NCBI GenBank assembly: GCA_965250245.1 | Contig: OZ252296.1 | Span: 4,526,001 to 4,590,000, forward strand | Source of the DNA: JABDIP01 sp965250245 | GTDB lineage: Bacteria; Pseudomonadota; Alphaproteobacteria; DSM-16000; Inquilinaceae | DNA: 64,000 nt | Direction: 5' to 3' | Shown here: positions 48,701 through 56,956 of the stretch, piece by piece | Layout of the letters: each line of letters begins with the position of its first letter | Position numbering within the stretch: position 1 is the first letter of the stretch | The notes under the pieces: model-generated | Database searches by the model: none | Seen by the model: only the letters and a program-made list of their open reading frames with translations | Told to the model about the DNA's origin: nothing | Program-made: the position numbers and the translations under genes

Positions 48701-49537
48701 ATGACACTTCAAGGATCGCGGCCGATCGCCATCGGCCTGGGCGCGGCCCTGCTCGCGGGGTGCAGCGGGCAGGCCATCGAGCGCTTCGAAAGCACGCAGG
48801 CGACCGGTGACCCGTTCACCCAGCGGCTTGCCGCCGAATACCGCCAGACCGTGGCGTTCGAGGCCGCTGAGATGTTCGACTGGACCGACGCCGCCTATTT
48901 CGCCCGCAAGGGCACCCAGGTGGCCGCCGGCGAGCGGCTGCCGCCGGAGGCCGTCGAGGACTGGCAGATCCCCGCCGCCCTGGTCGAGGAGATGTCGGTG
49001 GCCCATGGCCGGCTGGCCAAGGTGCTGGACGACGGCGCCCGCGAGCTCGACCCGGACGCCGCCGCCGTGGCCCAGGCCAAGTTCGACTGCTGGATCGAGC
49101 AGCAGGAGGAGAACCACCAGCCCGAGCACATCGCCGCCTGCCGCGACGACTTCCTGGTGGCGCTGACCACCATCGAGGACAAGCTGGCGCCCGCCGCCGT
49201 CGTCGATCTGCCGGTGCATCTGGTGTTCTTCGACCATGACAGCGCCGAGATCCCGGCCGCCGCCGGCGAGGCGCTGACGGCCCTGATCGACGCCGCCAAA
49301 TCCGGCGGCGCGCCGCAGATCACGGTGGTCGGCCATGCCGACCGGTCCGGCGGCGAAGCCTACAACCAAGGCCTGTCCATGCGCCGGGCCGAGGCGATCA
49401 AGGCGGCGCTGGTCACCGCCGGCATCGACGGGGCGCGGATCATGCTGGAGGCGGCCGGCGAAACCGCGCCGGCGACGGTCACGCCGGACGGCGTGCGCGA
49501 GCCGGCCAACCGGCGCGCCGAGATCCTGTTGCGCTGA
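48701..49537 (+). CDS. OmpA-family lipoprotein with QEENHQPE-type N-terminal domain (paralogue)
   Basis: A 278-residue lipoprotein, lipobox L-A-G-C with Cys21. Residues 35-160 carry the same unnamed domain as the lipoprotein at 20697, with FDCWIEQQEENHQPEHIAAC (128-147) nearly identical, and FDWTDAAYFARKG matching its earlier part. Residues 170-278 are the OmpA peptidoglycan-binding domain (VFFDHDSAEIP, ITVVGHADRSGGEAYNQGLS). GGAGGGG precedes ATG 48701. It sits alone between two repeats and is probably an outer-membrane-to-wall tether. Confidence 0.85.
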   Translation: MTLQGSRPIAIGLGAALLAGCSGQAIERFESTQATGDPFTQRLAAEYRQTVAFEAAEMFDWTDAAYFARKGTQVAAGERLPPEAVEDWQIPAALVEEMSVAHGRLAKVLDDGARELDPDAAAVAQAKFDCWIEQQEENHQPEHIAACRDDFLVALTTIEDKLAPAAVVDLPVHLVFFDHDSAEIPAAAGEALTALIDAAKSGGAPQITVVGHADRSGGEAYNQGLSMRRAEAIKAALVTAGIDGARIMLEAAGETAPATVTPDGVREPANRRAEILLR

Positions 49538-49538
49538 C

Positions 49539-49563
49539 CCGGCGCCTGCCCAGGCGGCGCCGG
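49539..49563 (+). other. hairpin after OmpA-type lipoprotein gene
   Basis: CCGGCGCC (49539-49546) pairs perfectly with GGCGCCGG (49556-49563) two bases after the stop codon. No T-run follows. Confidence 0.4.
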
Positions 49564-49671
49564 CCCTAAGCGGTTGGCGCCGCTGGACAGGATCGCCGGC
49601 AACCGATATCTAGGGGAACCGGTTTCCGGCCAGGACGGCCCGGTTCCGGAGCCCAGGAAACGGTTGTCGGC

Positions 49672-50064
49672 ATGTACGAGACAGTGACCCGAGACATCAT
49701 GGTGACGGTGGAGCCGTCCTATCTCGACGACCAGTCCTCGCCATCGGACAACCACTATGTCTGGTCGTATCACGTGCGCATCGAGAACAACGGCCGCGAG
49801 ACGGTCCAGCTGCGCAACCGATACTGGCGCATCACCGACAGCCGGGGACAGATCCAGGAGGTCCGCGGCGCCGGCGTGGTCGGCGTGGAACCGGTGCTGA
49901 GCCCCGGCGAGAGCTTCGAGTACACCAGCGGAACGCCGCTCAACGCGCCCTCGGGCATCATGGTCGGGACCTATGAGATGGAGACCGTCGGCGGCGACCG
50001 GTTCGATGTGGACATCCCGGCCTTCTCCCTCGACAGCCCGTACGACACGGCGTCGTTGAACTGA
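49672..50064 (+). CDS. apaG: ApaG domain protein
   Basis: A 130-residue protein of the ApaG/DUF525 family, an immunoglobulin-like beta sandwich. Signature sequence is YVWSYHVRIENNGRETVQLRNRYW at about 26-49 and GVVGVEPVLSPGESFEYTSG at about 66-85, followed by GIMVGTYEM. It was named for cobalt/magnesium resistance in Salmonella, but no biochemical function is firm. It precedes folE with a 110-base gap. Confidence 0.93.
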   Translation: MYETVTRDIMVTVEPSYLDDQSSPSDNHYVWSYHVRIENNGRETVQLRNRYWRITDSRGQIQEVRGAGVVGVEPVLSPGESFEYTSGTPLNAPSGIMVGTYEMETVGGDRFDVDIPAFSLDSPYDTASLN

Positions 50065-50174
50065 GCGACGGCCGGCCCGCACCGGGCTTGAAACCATTTC
50101 TCAACGCGCCACGTAGCTAATTCTTGATAGGGAGCCCCTGCTGGCCGTTTTGGCCCCGCGACAAGGAGGTCGTA

Positions 50175-50807
50175 GTGACAGCCGCACCCACGCCGTTCCG
50201 CAAGCGCACCGGCGGCAACGGCAAGCCCGCCGCCGACCGGCCGAGCCAGGCCGAGGTCGAGGACGCCGTTCGCACGATGATCCGCTGGGCCGGCGACGAT
50301 CCCGCCCGCGAGGGCTTGAAGGGCACGCCCGAGCGCGTCGCCCGCGCCTTCGAGGAGTTCTTCGCCGGCTATGCCCAGGATCCGCACGAGATCCTGCAGA
50401 AGACCTTCGAGGAGGTCGAGGGCTATGACGAGATGGTCGTGCTGCGCGACATCCCGTTCGAATCCCATTGCGAGCACCACATGGTGCCGATCATCGGCAA
50501 GGCCCATGTGGGCTACCTGCCGCATCAGCGGGTGGTCGGCATCAGCAAGCTGGCCCGGGTGGTCGACGCCTATGCCCGGCGGCTGCAGATCCAGGAGAAG
50601 ATGACGGCCCAGATCGCCGACGCCATCGAGGCGGCGCTGCAGCCCCGCGGCGTCGCGGTGATCATCGAGTCCGAGCACCATTGCATGACCACCCGCGGGG
50701 TGCACAAAGACGGCACCACCATGGTCACCAGCCGTATGATCGGCGCCTTCCGCGACGACATCCAGCTGCGCCGCGAGTTCCAGGCCATGGCCGGCCTGAA
50801 GGCGTAG
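50175..50807 (+). CDS. folE: GTP cyclohydrolase I
   Basis: A 210-residue enzyme making 7,8-dihydroneopterin triphosphate from GTP for folate. The zinc and catalytic residues are in FESHCEHHMVPIIGKAHVGY and ESEHHCMTTRGVHK. GLKGTPERVARAFEEFF is the family opening. I chose GTG 50175 because AAGGAGG lies just upstream; a longer TTG start at 50124 would add an unrelated extension. Confidence 0.95.
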   Translation: MTAAPTPFRKRTGGNGKPAADRPSQAEVEDAVRTMIRWAGDDPAREGLKGTPERVARAFEEFFAGYAQDPHEILQKTFEEVEGYDEMVVLRDIPFESHCEHHMVPIIGKAHVGYLPHQRVVGISKLARVVDAYARRLQIQEKMTAQIADAIEAALQPRGVAVIIESEHHCMTTRGVHKDGTTMVTSRMIGAFRDDIQLRREFQAMAGLKA

Positions 50808-50812
50808 GGTTT

Positions 50813-51108
50813 CACCACCAAGGCACGAAGGCACCAAGAGTCCCAGTGGGTTGCGCCGCAGGCGCATTGAAAAAAGTGATCACCACAGAGACACAGAGAA
50901 ACAACATGCAACGCCAATCCGTCATTCCCGCGAAGGCGGGAGTCTCGATGGATCATGCGCTGGCGTCTCGAGATTCCCGCTTTCGCGGGAATGACGGCTC
51001 GTTGATGGGTTGGTTCTCTGTGCCTCTGTGTCTCCGTGGTGATCATTTGATTGATGCCCCTGCGGCGCAACCCACTGGGACTCTTGGTGCCTTGGTGTCT
51101 TGGTGGTG
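50813..51108. repeat. nested palindromic element, copy 2 (three layers)
   Basis: Outer arms of 48 bases (50813-50860 and 51061-51108) are inverted with two mismatches. A middle layer carries the CACAGAGACACAGAG units (50878-50901 and 51013-51044). The innermost arms (50921-50949 and 50966-50994) contain the CATTCCCGCGAAGGCGGG palindrome, shared with the element at 48309. It fills the gap between folE and trkH (50808-51210), which holds no gene. Confidence 0.9.
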
Positions 51109-51210
51109 AGAGCCCAACAATGACGGCCACTATGGACAAAGACCGCCCATAGGGCCGATCATCCGCCGCGTCGTTCCGACCGATTCCAATAACAAACGAC
51201 CCCGGAAGAC

Positions 51211-52662
51211 TTGCTCGACTTCCGTCCGATCGCCTTCGTCCTCGGCATCCTGCTGTGCATCCTGGCGGCCGCGATGCTGATCCCGGCGTTGTTCGACCTG
51301 GCCGAGAACAACCCGGATTGGCAGGTGTTCGTGGCCTCGGCCGCGGCGACGCTGTTCGTGGGCACGGCGCTGACCATCACAAGCCGCGGCAACCCGTTCG
51401 ACCTGAAAGTGCGCCAGGCCTTCGTTCTGACCACCCTGGCCTGGGTGGTGATCGCCGCCTTCGCGGCCCTGCCCTTCTCCTTCTCCGAGCTGCGCCTGTC
51501 CTATACTGAGGCCTTCTTCGAGAGCATGTCGGGAATCACCACCACCGGCTCGACGGTGCTCACCGGGCTTGAGGGCCTGCCGCCGGGTCTGCTGATGTGG
51601 CGCGCCCTGCTGCAATGGCTGGGCGGCATCGGCATCATCGTGGTGGCGCTGTCGATCCTGCCGCTGCTGCAGGTCGGCGGCATGCAGCTGTTCCGGCTGG
51701 AGAGCTCCGACACGTCGGAGAAGGTGTTGCCGCGCGCGGCCCAGATCGCCACCTCGATCGGCCTGATCTATCTGGCTCTGACGCTGATGTGCGCCGCCAG
51801 CTATGCGATCTCGGGCATGCCCTGGTTCGACGCCCTGGCGCATGCGATGACGACCATCGCGACTGGCGGCTTCTCCACCTCCGACCAGTCGATCGGCAAC
51901 TGGGACAAGGCCGCCATCGACTATACCGGCGCCGCTTTCATGATCCTCGGCAGCCTGCCCTTCGCGCTCTATCTGCGGGCCGTGCGCGGCAGCGTGATGC
52001 CGCTATTCCGCGACAGCCAGGTGCGCTGGTTCCTGTCCATCGTGGTCGTCGCCGTCGTGGTGATGGCCCTCTATGTCTGGCACCGGGTCGAGGCGGCCAC
52101 CCTGGAAGAGGCCTTCCGGCTGAGCACCTTCAACGTGGTCTCGATCATCACAGGCACCGGCTACGCCACTTCGGATTTCGGCACCTGGGGGCCGTTCGCC
52201 GTCGGCGCCTTCTTCTTCCTGATGTTCATCGGCGGCTGCGCCGGCTCGACCACCTGCGGCATCAAGGTGTTCCGCTTCCAGGTCGGCTACGCCACGGCGC
52301 GGGCCCAGATGTACAAGCTGATGCATCCCCACGGCGTGTTCATCGCCTATTACAACGGCCGGCAGATCCCCGACACGGTCTCGGAATCGGTGATGAGCTT
52401 CTTCTTCCTGTTCGTGATCTGCTTTGTCGGGCTGGCCATGGGGCTCGGCCTGCTGGGGCTGGACTTCCTGACCAGCGTGTCCGGTGCCGCCTCGGCGATC
52501 GCCAATGTCGGTCCCGGGCTGGGTCCGATCATCGGCCCTGCCGGCACCTTCCAGGACCTGCCGGACGCGGCCCTCTGGCTGCTCTCCTTCGGCATGCTGC
52601 TCGGCCGGCTGGAGCTGTTCACGGTGCTGATGCTGATCGTGCCGGATTTCTGGCGCAACTGA
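51211..52662 (+). CDS. trkH: potassium uptake channel subunit TrkH
   Basis: A 483-residue membrane protein with four K+-channel-like repeats. The selectivity loops are visible: TTTGSTVL (about 110), TIATGGFST (about 220), TGTGYAT (about 318) and IANVGPGLG (about 431). It needs a TrkA-type gating ring, which is not in this window. The start appears to be TTG 51211 with GGAAG upstream. It is followed after 10 bases by argE. Confidence 0.93.
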   Translation: MLDFRPIAFVLGILLCILAAAMLIPALFDLAENNPDWQVFVASAAATLFVGTALTITSRGNPFDLKVRQAFVLTTLAWVVIAAFAALPFSFSELRLSYTEAFFESMSGITTTGSTVLTGLEGLPPGLLMWRALLQWLGGIGIIVVALSILPLLQVGGMQLFRLESSDTSEKVLPRAAQIATSIGLIYLALTLMCAASYAISGMPWFDALAHAMTTIATGGFSTSDQSIGNWDKAAIDYTGAAFMILGSLPFALYLRAVRGSVMPLFRDSQVRWFLSIVVVAVVVMALYVWHRVEAATLEEAFRLSTFNVVSIITGTGYATSDFGTWGPFAVGAFFFLMFIGGCAGSTTCGIKVFRFQVGYATARAQMYKLMHPHGVFIAYYNGRQIPDTVSESVMSFFFLFVICFVGLAMGLGLLGLDFLTSVSGAASAIANVGPGLGPIIGPAGTFQDLPDAALWLLSFGMLLGRLELFTVLMLIVPDFWRN

Positions 52663-52672
52663 CCGGGCCGCG

Positions 52673-53836
52673 ATGTCAGGCGAGATGCTCTCCCCGCTGC
52701 AGGTGCTCGACCGGCTGATCGCCTTCCCGACGGTCTCCTCCGACCCGAACCGGGCACTGGTCGACTGGGTCGCGGACTATTTGCGCGGCCATGGCGTCGA
52801 GCCCCGGGTGCTGCCGTCGCCGGACGGCGCCAAGGCCAATCTGTTCGCCACCATCGGCCCGGACGGGCCGGGCGGCATTGTCCTGTCCGGCCACACCGAC
52901 GTGGTGCCGGTCGCCGATCAGGAATGGGACAGCGACCCGTTCACTCTGACCGAGCGGGACGGCCGGCTCTATGGCCGCGGCACCGCAGACATGAAGGGCT
53001 TCCTGGCGATCGCGCTGGCCCTGGTGCCGGAGTTCCTGGCCCGCCCGCTGGCCCGGCCGATCCACCTCGCCATGTCCTATGACGAGGAGACCGGCTGCAT
53101 CGGCATCCGCCACCTGCTGCACCATATCCGCGAGCATCTGCCGCAGCCCGGCATGGTCATCGTCGGCGAGCCGACATCCATGAAACCGGCCAACTCCCAC
53201 AAGAGCCTGCGCGCCTTCCGCACCACCGTGACCGGCCAGGACGCCCATTCCAGCGCCCCCGAGCTCGGCGTCAGCGCGATCTCCGCGGCCGCCGAGATCG
53301 TCGCCTTCATCGACCGGCTGGCGGACGACGCCCGCGGGCATGCCGCGCCCGCCAGCGGCTTCGCACCGCCGCACGCCACCTTCAATGTCGGGATCATCGA
53401 GGGCGGCACGGCGCTGAACATCATTCCCCGGCAGTGCCGCCTGGTCTGGGACTACCGCGCCCTGCCGGGCGAGGATACTGACGCGGTCGTCGCCCGCTAT
53501 CGCGCCTTTGTCGAAGAGGACCTGCAGCCGCGCATGCGGTCGCGGCATCCGACGGCGGCGATCGAGACGGAGGAGCTGGCCACGGTGCCGGCCATGGCGC
53601 CGGACCCGGCCGGGCCGGCGGAGACCCTGGCCCGGCAGATCACCGGCGCCAACGCGTCCGGCGTGGTCGCCTTCGCCACCGAGGCCGGCCTGTTCCAGCA
53701 GGCCGGCATTTCCGCCGTCATCTGCGGCCCCGGCGATATCGCCCAGGCGCACCAGCCCAACGAGTTCATCACGCCGGAGCAGATGGCGGCCGGCGAGGCG
53801 TTCCTGCGCAAGGTCGCCGCCTGGGCGTCGCAGTGA
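52673..53836 (+). CDS. argE: acetylornithine deacetylase (ArgE/M20 family)
   Basis: A 387-residue M20 metallopeptidase-fold enzyme removing acetate from N-acetylornithine. Zinc-site segments are SGHTDVVPVADQEWDSD (His and Asp), GRGTADMKGFLAIAL, YDEETGCIGIRHLL (catalytic Glu) and the C-terminal His near IAQAHQPNEFI. It carries the typical ArgE spacing. argD and argF lie on the opposite strand 3-5 kb away. ATG 52673 is used here; ATG 52685 is also possible. Confidence 0.9.
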   Translation: MSGEMLSPLQVLDRLIAFPTVSSDPNRALVDWVADYLRGHGVEPRVLPSPDGAKANLFATIGPDGPGGIVLSGHTDVVPVADQEWDSDPFTLTERDGRLYGRGTADMKGFLAIALALVPEFLARPLARPIHLAMSYDEETGCIGIRHLLHHIREHLPQPGMVIVGEPTSMKPANSHKSLRAFRTTVTGQDAHSSAPELGVSAISAAAEIVAFIDRLADDARGHAAPASGFAPPHATFNVGIIEGGTALNIIPRQCRLVWDYRALPGEDTDAVVARYRAFVEEDLQPRMRSRHPTAAIETEELATVPAMAPDPAGPAETLARQITGANASGVVAFATEAGLFQQAGISAVICGPGDIAQAHQPNEFITPEQMAAGEAFLRKVAAWASQ

Positions 53837-53989
53837 GCGGCGAAACCATGGCGAAACCGCCGCAGCCCGGCGAGCCATGACTACAATCTGTTACAAACTG
53901 AAACAAGCAAATAACAATCTAAACAATATTCACGTCTGTTTACAATAGACAGTAATATTTGATCAATTTTATTCTGCCAATACTCAGCA

Positions 53990-54125
53990 TGTCGCGACGA
54001 TGGATTCTCGAATCCATGCGGCGCTCAGCCCGCACCCGAGGTTGACCCCGAGCACATACCTCGGCCAGGGATGTTGAGTGTCAGAGGCGGGCCGTGTGTC
54101 AGGAGGTCACACGGCCCGCCTTTTT
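53990..54125 (+). ncRNA. candidate small RNA
   Basis: Between AT-rich flanks lies a GC-rich stretch with three hairpins: ATGGATTC-TC-GAATCCAT (54000-54017), CCGAGGT pairing with ACCTCGG (about 54037-54064), and the terminator at 54086-54125. A promoter-like pair, TTGATC and TACTCA 16 bases apart (about 53959-53986), precedes it. There is no open frame with a ribosome site. The boundary and existence of the RNA are inferred from this structure. Confidence 0.45.
54086..54125 (+). terminator. strong intrinsic terminator
   Basis: A perfect 13-base-pair GC stem (54086-54098 with 54108-54120), loop of 9, runs straight into TTTTT. No protein-coding gene ends near it: argE stops 250 bases upstream, past an AT-rich stretch. 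Confidence 0.9.
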
Positions 54126-54246
54126 CGTTCAACAGAAGACTACCGCACCGTCAATCCAGTAAACGAAAGTATAGTTGAATAAAAAATCCGACTGCAACTC
54201 GGACACTCACGATTTGTTGAATAATCGACAGAAGAAATCCTCATCG

Positions 54247-54262
54247 GTAAACGACAATTAAC
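54247..54262 (+). promoter_or_regulatory. CtrA-like site before the membrane sensor gene
   Basis: GTAA, seven bases, TTAAC: one base off the CtrA consensus TTAA-N7-TTAAC. It lies 129 bases before the start of the gene at 54391 in AT-rich promoter DNA, at nearly the same distance as the perfect site before the 11413 gene. Confidence 0.4.
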
Positions 54263-54390
54263 TGAAAATATTAGCAAACGTTAAAACAAATTCGATGAAA
54301 TTCGCCGGCGAACGCTCAGGTCATAGTATCGAAATCGGGATGGATACGCGGTGACTGGGCCGTCGAAGCGAACCCGGGAGGGGAACTGTA

Positions 54391-55320
54391 ATGTTCGGAA
54401 AACTGCACCGCAGAGATACGATCCTGATCGCCGCACTTGCGGTGGTCGCGATCCTTTCGCTGACCGCGAGCTGGTTTGGCGGTCAGAAGCTTGAACGCGA
54501 AATTCTGATCCGCAACGCGACCGATGAGGCTGTCCGCTGGGCGACCTATCTGGAAGAGAACTTCACCGATCTGAACCGGGTGCTCAGCCAGGGCCGGGTG
54601 ACCGACGAGGACCGTGCGGTCATCGCCGTGGCCGAGGAGGCCGGCGCCGTCTTCCGCTACAAGATGTTCGACCCGAACGGCGTGATCGTCGTCGCCTCTC
54701 GCCCTGACGATCTCGGGGCGACCAACACCAAGCCGTACTTCTCGGGCATCGTGCAGCAGGGCGGTACCTTCACCAAGCTGGAGGAAGAGGAGTCCTTCGG
54801 CGGCGACCGCCAGGTCGTCAGCGAGGCCTATGTGCCCTTCATGCAGGGCGGGCGGTTCCAGGGCGCCATCGAGGTCTATGTGGACAACACCGCGGCGGCC
54901 GAGATCCTGCACGGCAACATCCGCATCGCCCAGCTTGGCCTGGTCGGCATGCTGCTGGTCCTGGGCGCCGTGTGCGCCGGTGTCATCGTGTACAACATCC
55001 GTGACCGCAACCGCGACTACAACGCGATGGCCGAGTCCAACGAGGCGCTGGCCAAGGCGGAGGCGGAAGTGCGCAGCCTGAACGGCGAGCTCGAGCAGCG
55101 CGTCGAGGAGCGTACCGCCGAGATCAACCAGAAGGGCGCCCAGCTCAACGAGGCCAATGCGCGCATCTCCAAGCTCAACGAAGACCTGATGAAGGCGAAC
55201 AGCGATCTGGAGAAGCGCATCGATGCCCGCACCGCGGACCTGGAGCGCGCCAACGAGCAGCTGCTGCGTCTGACCGAGCGCTATGTCGGGAACGGCACGC
55301 CCGGTCTCGCCGCGGAGTAG
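54391..55320 (+). CDS. membrane sensor with periplasmic domain and coiled coil, no output domain
   Basis: A 309-residue protein. Membrane helices at about 10-30 and 181-203 enclose a periplasmic sensor of CHASE or Cache type, with AVFRYKMFDPNGVIVVASRP and TFTKLEEEESFGGDRQVVSEAYVP. After the second helix a continuous coiled coil runs from 210 to about 300 (LNGELEQRVEERTAEINQKG, NSDLEKRIDARTADLERAN), as in histidine kinases and diguanylate cyclases. The protein then stops: no kinase, GGDEF or EAL follows. It may partner with another protein. ATG follows GGGAGGGG. Confidence 0.75.
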   Translation: MFGKLHRRDTILIAALAVVAILSLTASWFGGQKLEREILIRNATDEAVRWATYLEENFTDLNRVLSQGRVTDEDRAVIAVAEEAGAVFRYKMFDPNGVIVVASRPDDLGATNTKPYFSGIVQQGGTFTKLEEEESFGGDRQVVSEAYVPFMQGGRFQGAIEVYVDNTAAAEILHGNIRIAQLGLVGMLLVLGAVCAGVIVYNIRDRNRDYNAMAESNEALAKAEAEVRSLNGELEQRVEERTAEINQKGAQLNEANARISKLNEDLMKANSDLEKRIDARTADLERANEQLLRLTERYVGNGTPGLAAE

Positions 55321-55343
55321 CGCGACGCCCATCGAAACCGGCG

Positions 55344-55377
55344 ACGGGCCGTGGAGCCGACCGGCTCCGCGGCCCGT
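55344..55377. terminator. bidirectional terminator hairpin
   Basis: A 15-base-pair stem with one wobble (55344-55358 with 55363-55377), four-base loop, lies between convergent genes. The T-tract is weak on either strand. Confidence 0.65.
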
Positions 55378-55383
55378 TCCTTG

Positions 55384-55977
55384 TCATCGCACCAGGAATT
55401 GCGGCAGGCCGCCCGTGACCTCTTCCTCGAACTTGGCGTCCAGGTCCCGGATCGTGTTCTCGGTCAGCTCGAACCAGACCTGTTCGCGGTCCGCCAGCGA
55501 CAGGTTCTCCGGCGTGGTGATCGACCGGCGCGCCAGCGCGTTGGTCTGGCCGGTGCTGCGGGTCGCCGGCTGGTCGATCTCCAGCCGCACCGCGAACTCC
55601 GCCTCGTAGCGCTCAGACTGCTCGATCGTCACCAGGCCGCGGAAACCCGGGTCGCGCGCCAGCGCCTCCTCGGTCACGGCGGCGTTGACGATGATCAGCG
55701 TCGCGGTCCCGGAAGTGCCGCGCGCCACCAGCCGCTCCTCCGCCCAACGCCGGATCACCGAGGCCGGCTCCCTGGGAAACAGGTGGTCGACATAGGGGTC
55801 GGACAGGGTCGGCCGGTAACGCTGCACGATCTCGATCCGGGCCACGTCCAGCCCGATCCGCGGGCTCGCGGCGAAGGTGATGTCCGGGAACACCCGGGAC
55901 GGCGCCGACGGGCAGGCGGCCAACAGCAGCACGCAGGCCACAAGCGCCGACAGGCGCGCGATCGCAAGATTTTTCAT
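55384..55977 (-). CDS. putative outer-membrane lipoprotein of unknown function
   Basis: A 197-residue lipoprotein with a signal peptide and lipobox L-A-A-C (Cys22). The mature chain has an alternating strand pattern (RIGLDVARIEIVQRYRP, TATLIIVNAAVTEEA, YEAEFAVRLEIDQP) and a C-terminal helix (ENTIRDLDAKFEEEV). I do not recognise a family with certainty. ATG 55977 is better than 56007 because the signal peptide then begins properly (MKNLAIARLS). It is convergent with the sensor gene. Confidence 0.7.
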   Translation of the reverse strand: MKNLAIARLSALVACVLLLAACPSAPSRVFPDITFAASPRIGLDVARIEIVQRYRPTLSDPYVDHLFPREPASVIRRWAEERLVARGTSGTATLIIVNAAVTEEALARDPGFRGLVTIEQSERYEAEFAVRLEIDQPATRSTGQTNALARRSITTPENLSLADREQVWFELTENTIRDLDAKFEEEVTGGLPQFLVR

Positions 55978-56047
55978 GAGCGGACCCCCGAAGACCTTCG
56001 ACGGCAAGGAACTGCGCCAGGATGGCGGATTGATGGCGCGCGGGCCG

Positions 56048-56956
56048 TCAGGCGAATACCGCCGCGAGTTGGTCGTCGTCGAACAGATAGGTGCTGTTGC
56101 AGAACTCGCACTGCACCGCGACCGCGCCGTCCTCCTTCATCTCCTCGACCTCGGCGCGGGGCAGCGATCCCAGCATGTCGGCGACCCGCTGGCGCGAGCA
56201 GCGGCAGGCGGCGCGCAGGTCCACCGGTGCGAAGACCCGCACGCCGTCCTCGTGGAACAGCCGGAACAACAGGCCGTTGGCGGCCAAGGCCGGGTCCAGC
56301 AACTCGTCGCCGGTTGCGCTGCCCAGCAGGATCATGGCGCGGCGCCAATCATCCTCCCGGTCGCTCGCCGGCACCGTGCGCGCCGGGTCGGGCAGGCGCT
56401 GGATCATCAGCCCGCCGGCCCGCCAGCGATCGCCATGCCGGCCGGCGGCGATCATGATGCCGGCGTCGATCTGTTCCGACTGGCGGAAATAATGCTGCAG
56501 GCAATCGGCCAGGGTGTCGCCGCTGAGCTCCACAATGCCCTGGTAGCGGTCGGTGAAATCGCCCTGGTCGACGGTGAAGGCCAGCAGCCCCTTGCCGATC
56601 AGCGCGGGCACCGCGCGGCTCTCGGTCGCCGCCAGCCGGTCGGGATCGAAGCGGGCGTAGCCGCGCAGATCGCCGGTCGAGGTCAGGTCGACCACCATCA
56701 GCGGCACCGGCCCGTCGCCCTTGGTCTGCAGGGTGAAGATGCCGTCATACTTCAAGGCGCTGGCCAGGATCGACGCCAGCACCACCGCCTCGCCCAGCAG
56801 GGTCGCCACCGGCTCCGGATAGTCGTGCTGGCTCAGGATGTCGTCGACCGCGCCGCCCAGCCGCACCAGACGGCCGCGCAGGCCCGACGCCTCGATCTGG
56901 AACGGCTGGACGAGATCGTCCGCCGACGGATCGGTGCCTGCCGTCAGTTCAGGCAC
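56048..56956 (-). CDS. hslO: redox-regulated chaperone Hsp33
   Basis: A 302-residue holdase activated by oxidation. Features: FQIEASGLRGRLVRLGGAVD at the start, the central domain with GDLRGYARFD and YQGIVELSGDTL, and the zinc-binding redox switch CRCSRQRVADML ... CEFCNSTY (C-x-C and C-x2-C). The start is GTG 56956, 12 bases inside the end of argF, with AAGGGAA upstream in argF; it is therefore translated together with argF. Confidence 0.93.
   Translation of the reverse strand: MPELTAGTDPSADDLVQPFQIEASGLRGRLVRLGGAVDDILSQHDYPEPVATLLGEAVVLASILASALKYDGIFTLQTKGDGPVPLMVVDLTSTGDLRGYARFDPDRLAATESRAVPALIGKGLLAFTVDQGDFTDRYQGIVELSGDTLADCLQHYFRQSEQIDAGIMIAAGRHGDRWRAGGLMIQRLPDPARTVPASDREDDWRRAMILLGSATGDELLDPALAANGLLFRLFHEDGVRVFAPVDLRAACRCSRQRVADMLGSLPRAEVEEMKEDGAVAVQCEFCNSTYLFDDDQLAAVFA

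Larger units (their letters stand above)
53837..54390. other. AT-rich intergenic region with candidate RNA
   Basis: This 554-base gap is strikingly AT-rich (53880-53990 and 54130-54300) compared with its surroundings. It contains a candidate structured RNA with a perfect terminator (listed separately) and a CtrA-like site before the membrane sensor gene. No protein gene is supported. Confidence 0.6.

Noticed and set aside
48309..51108. CRISPR array, because repeats recur within 3 kb
   Set aside because: The repeats are inverted and nested, with no regular direct repeats or unique spacers, and no cas genes are present.
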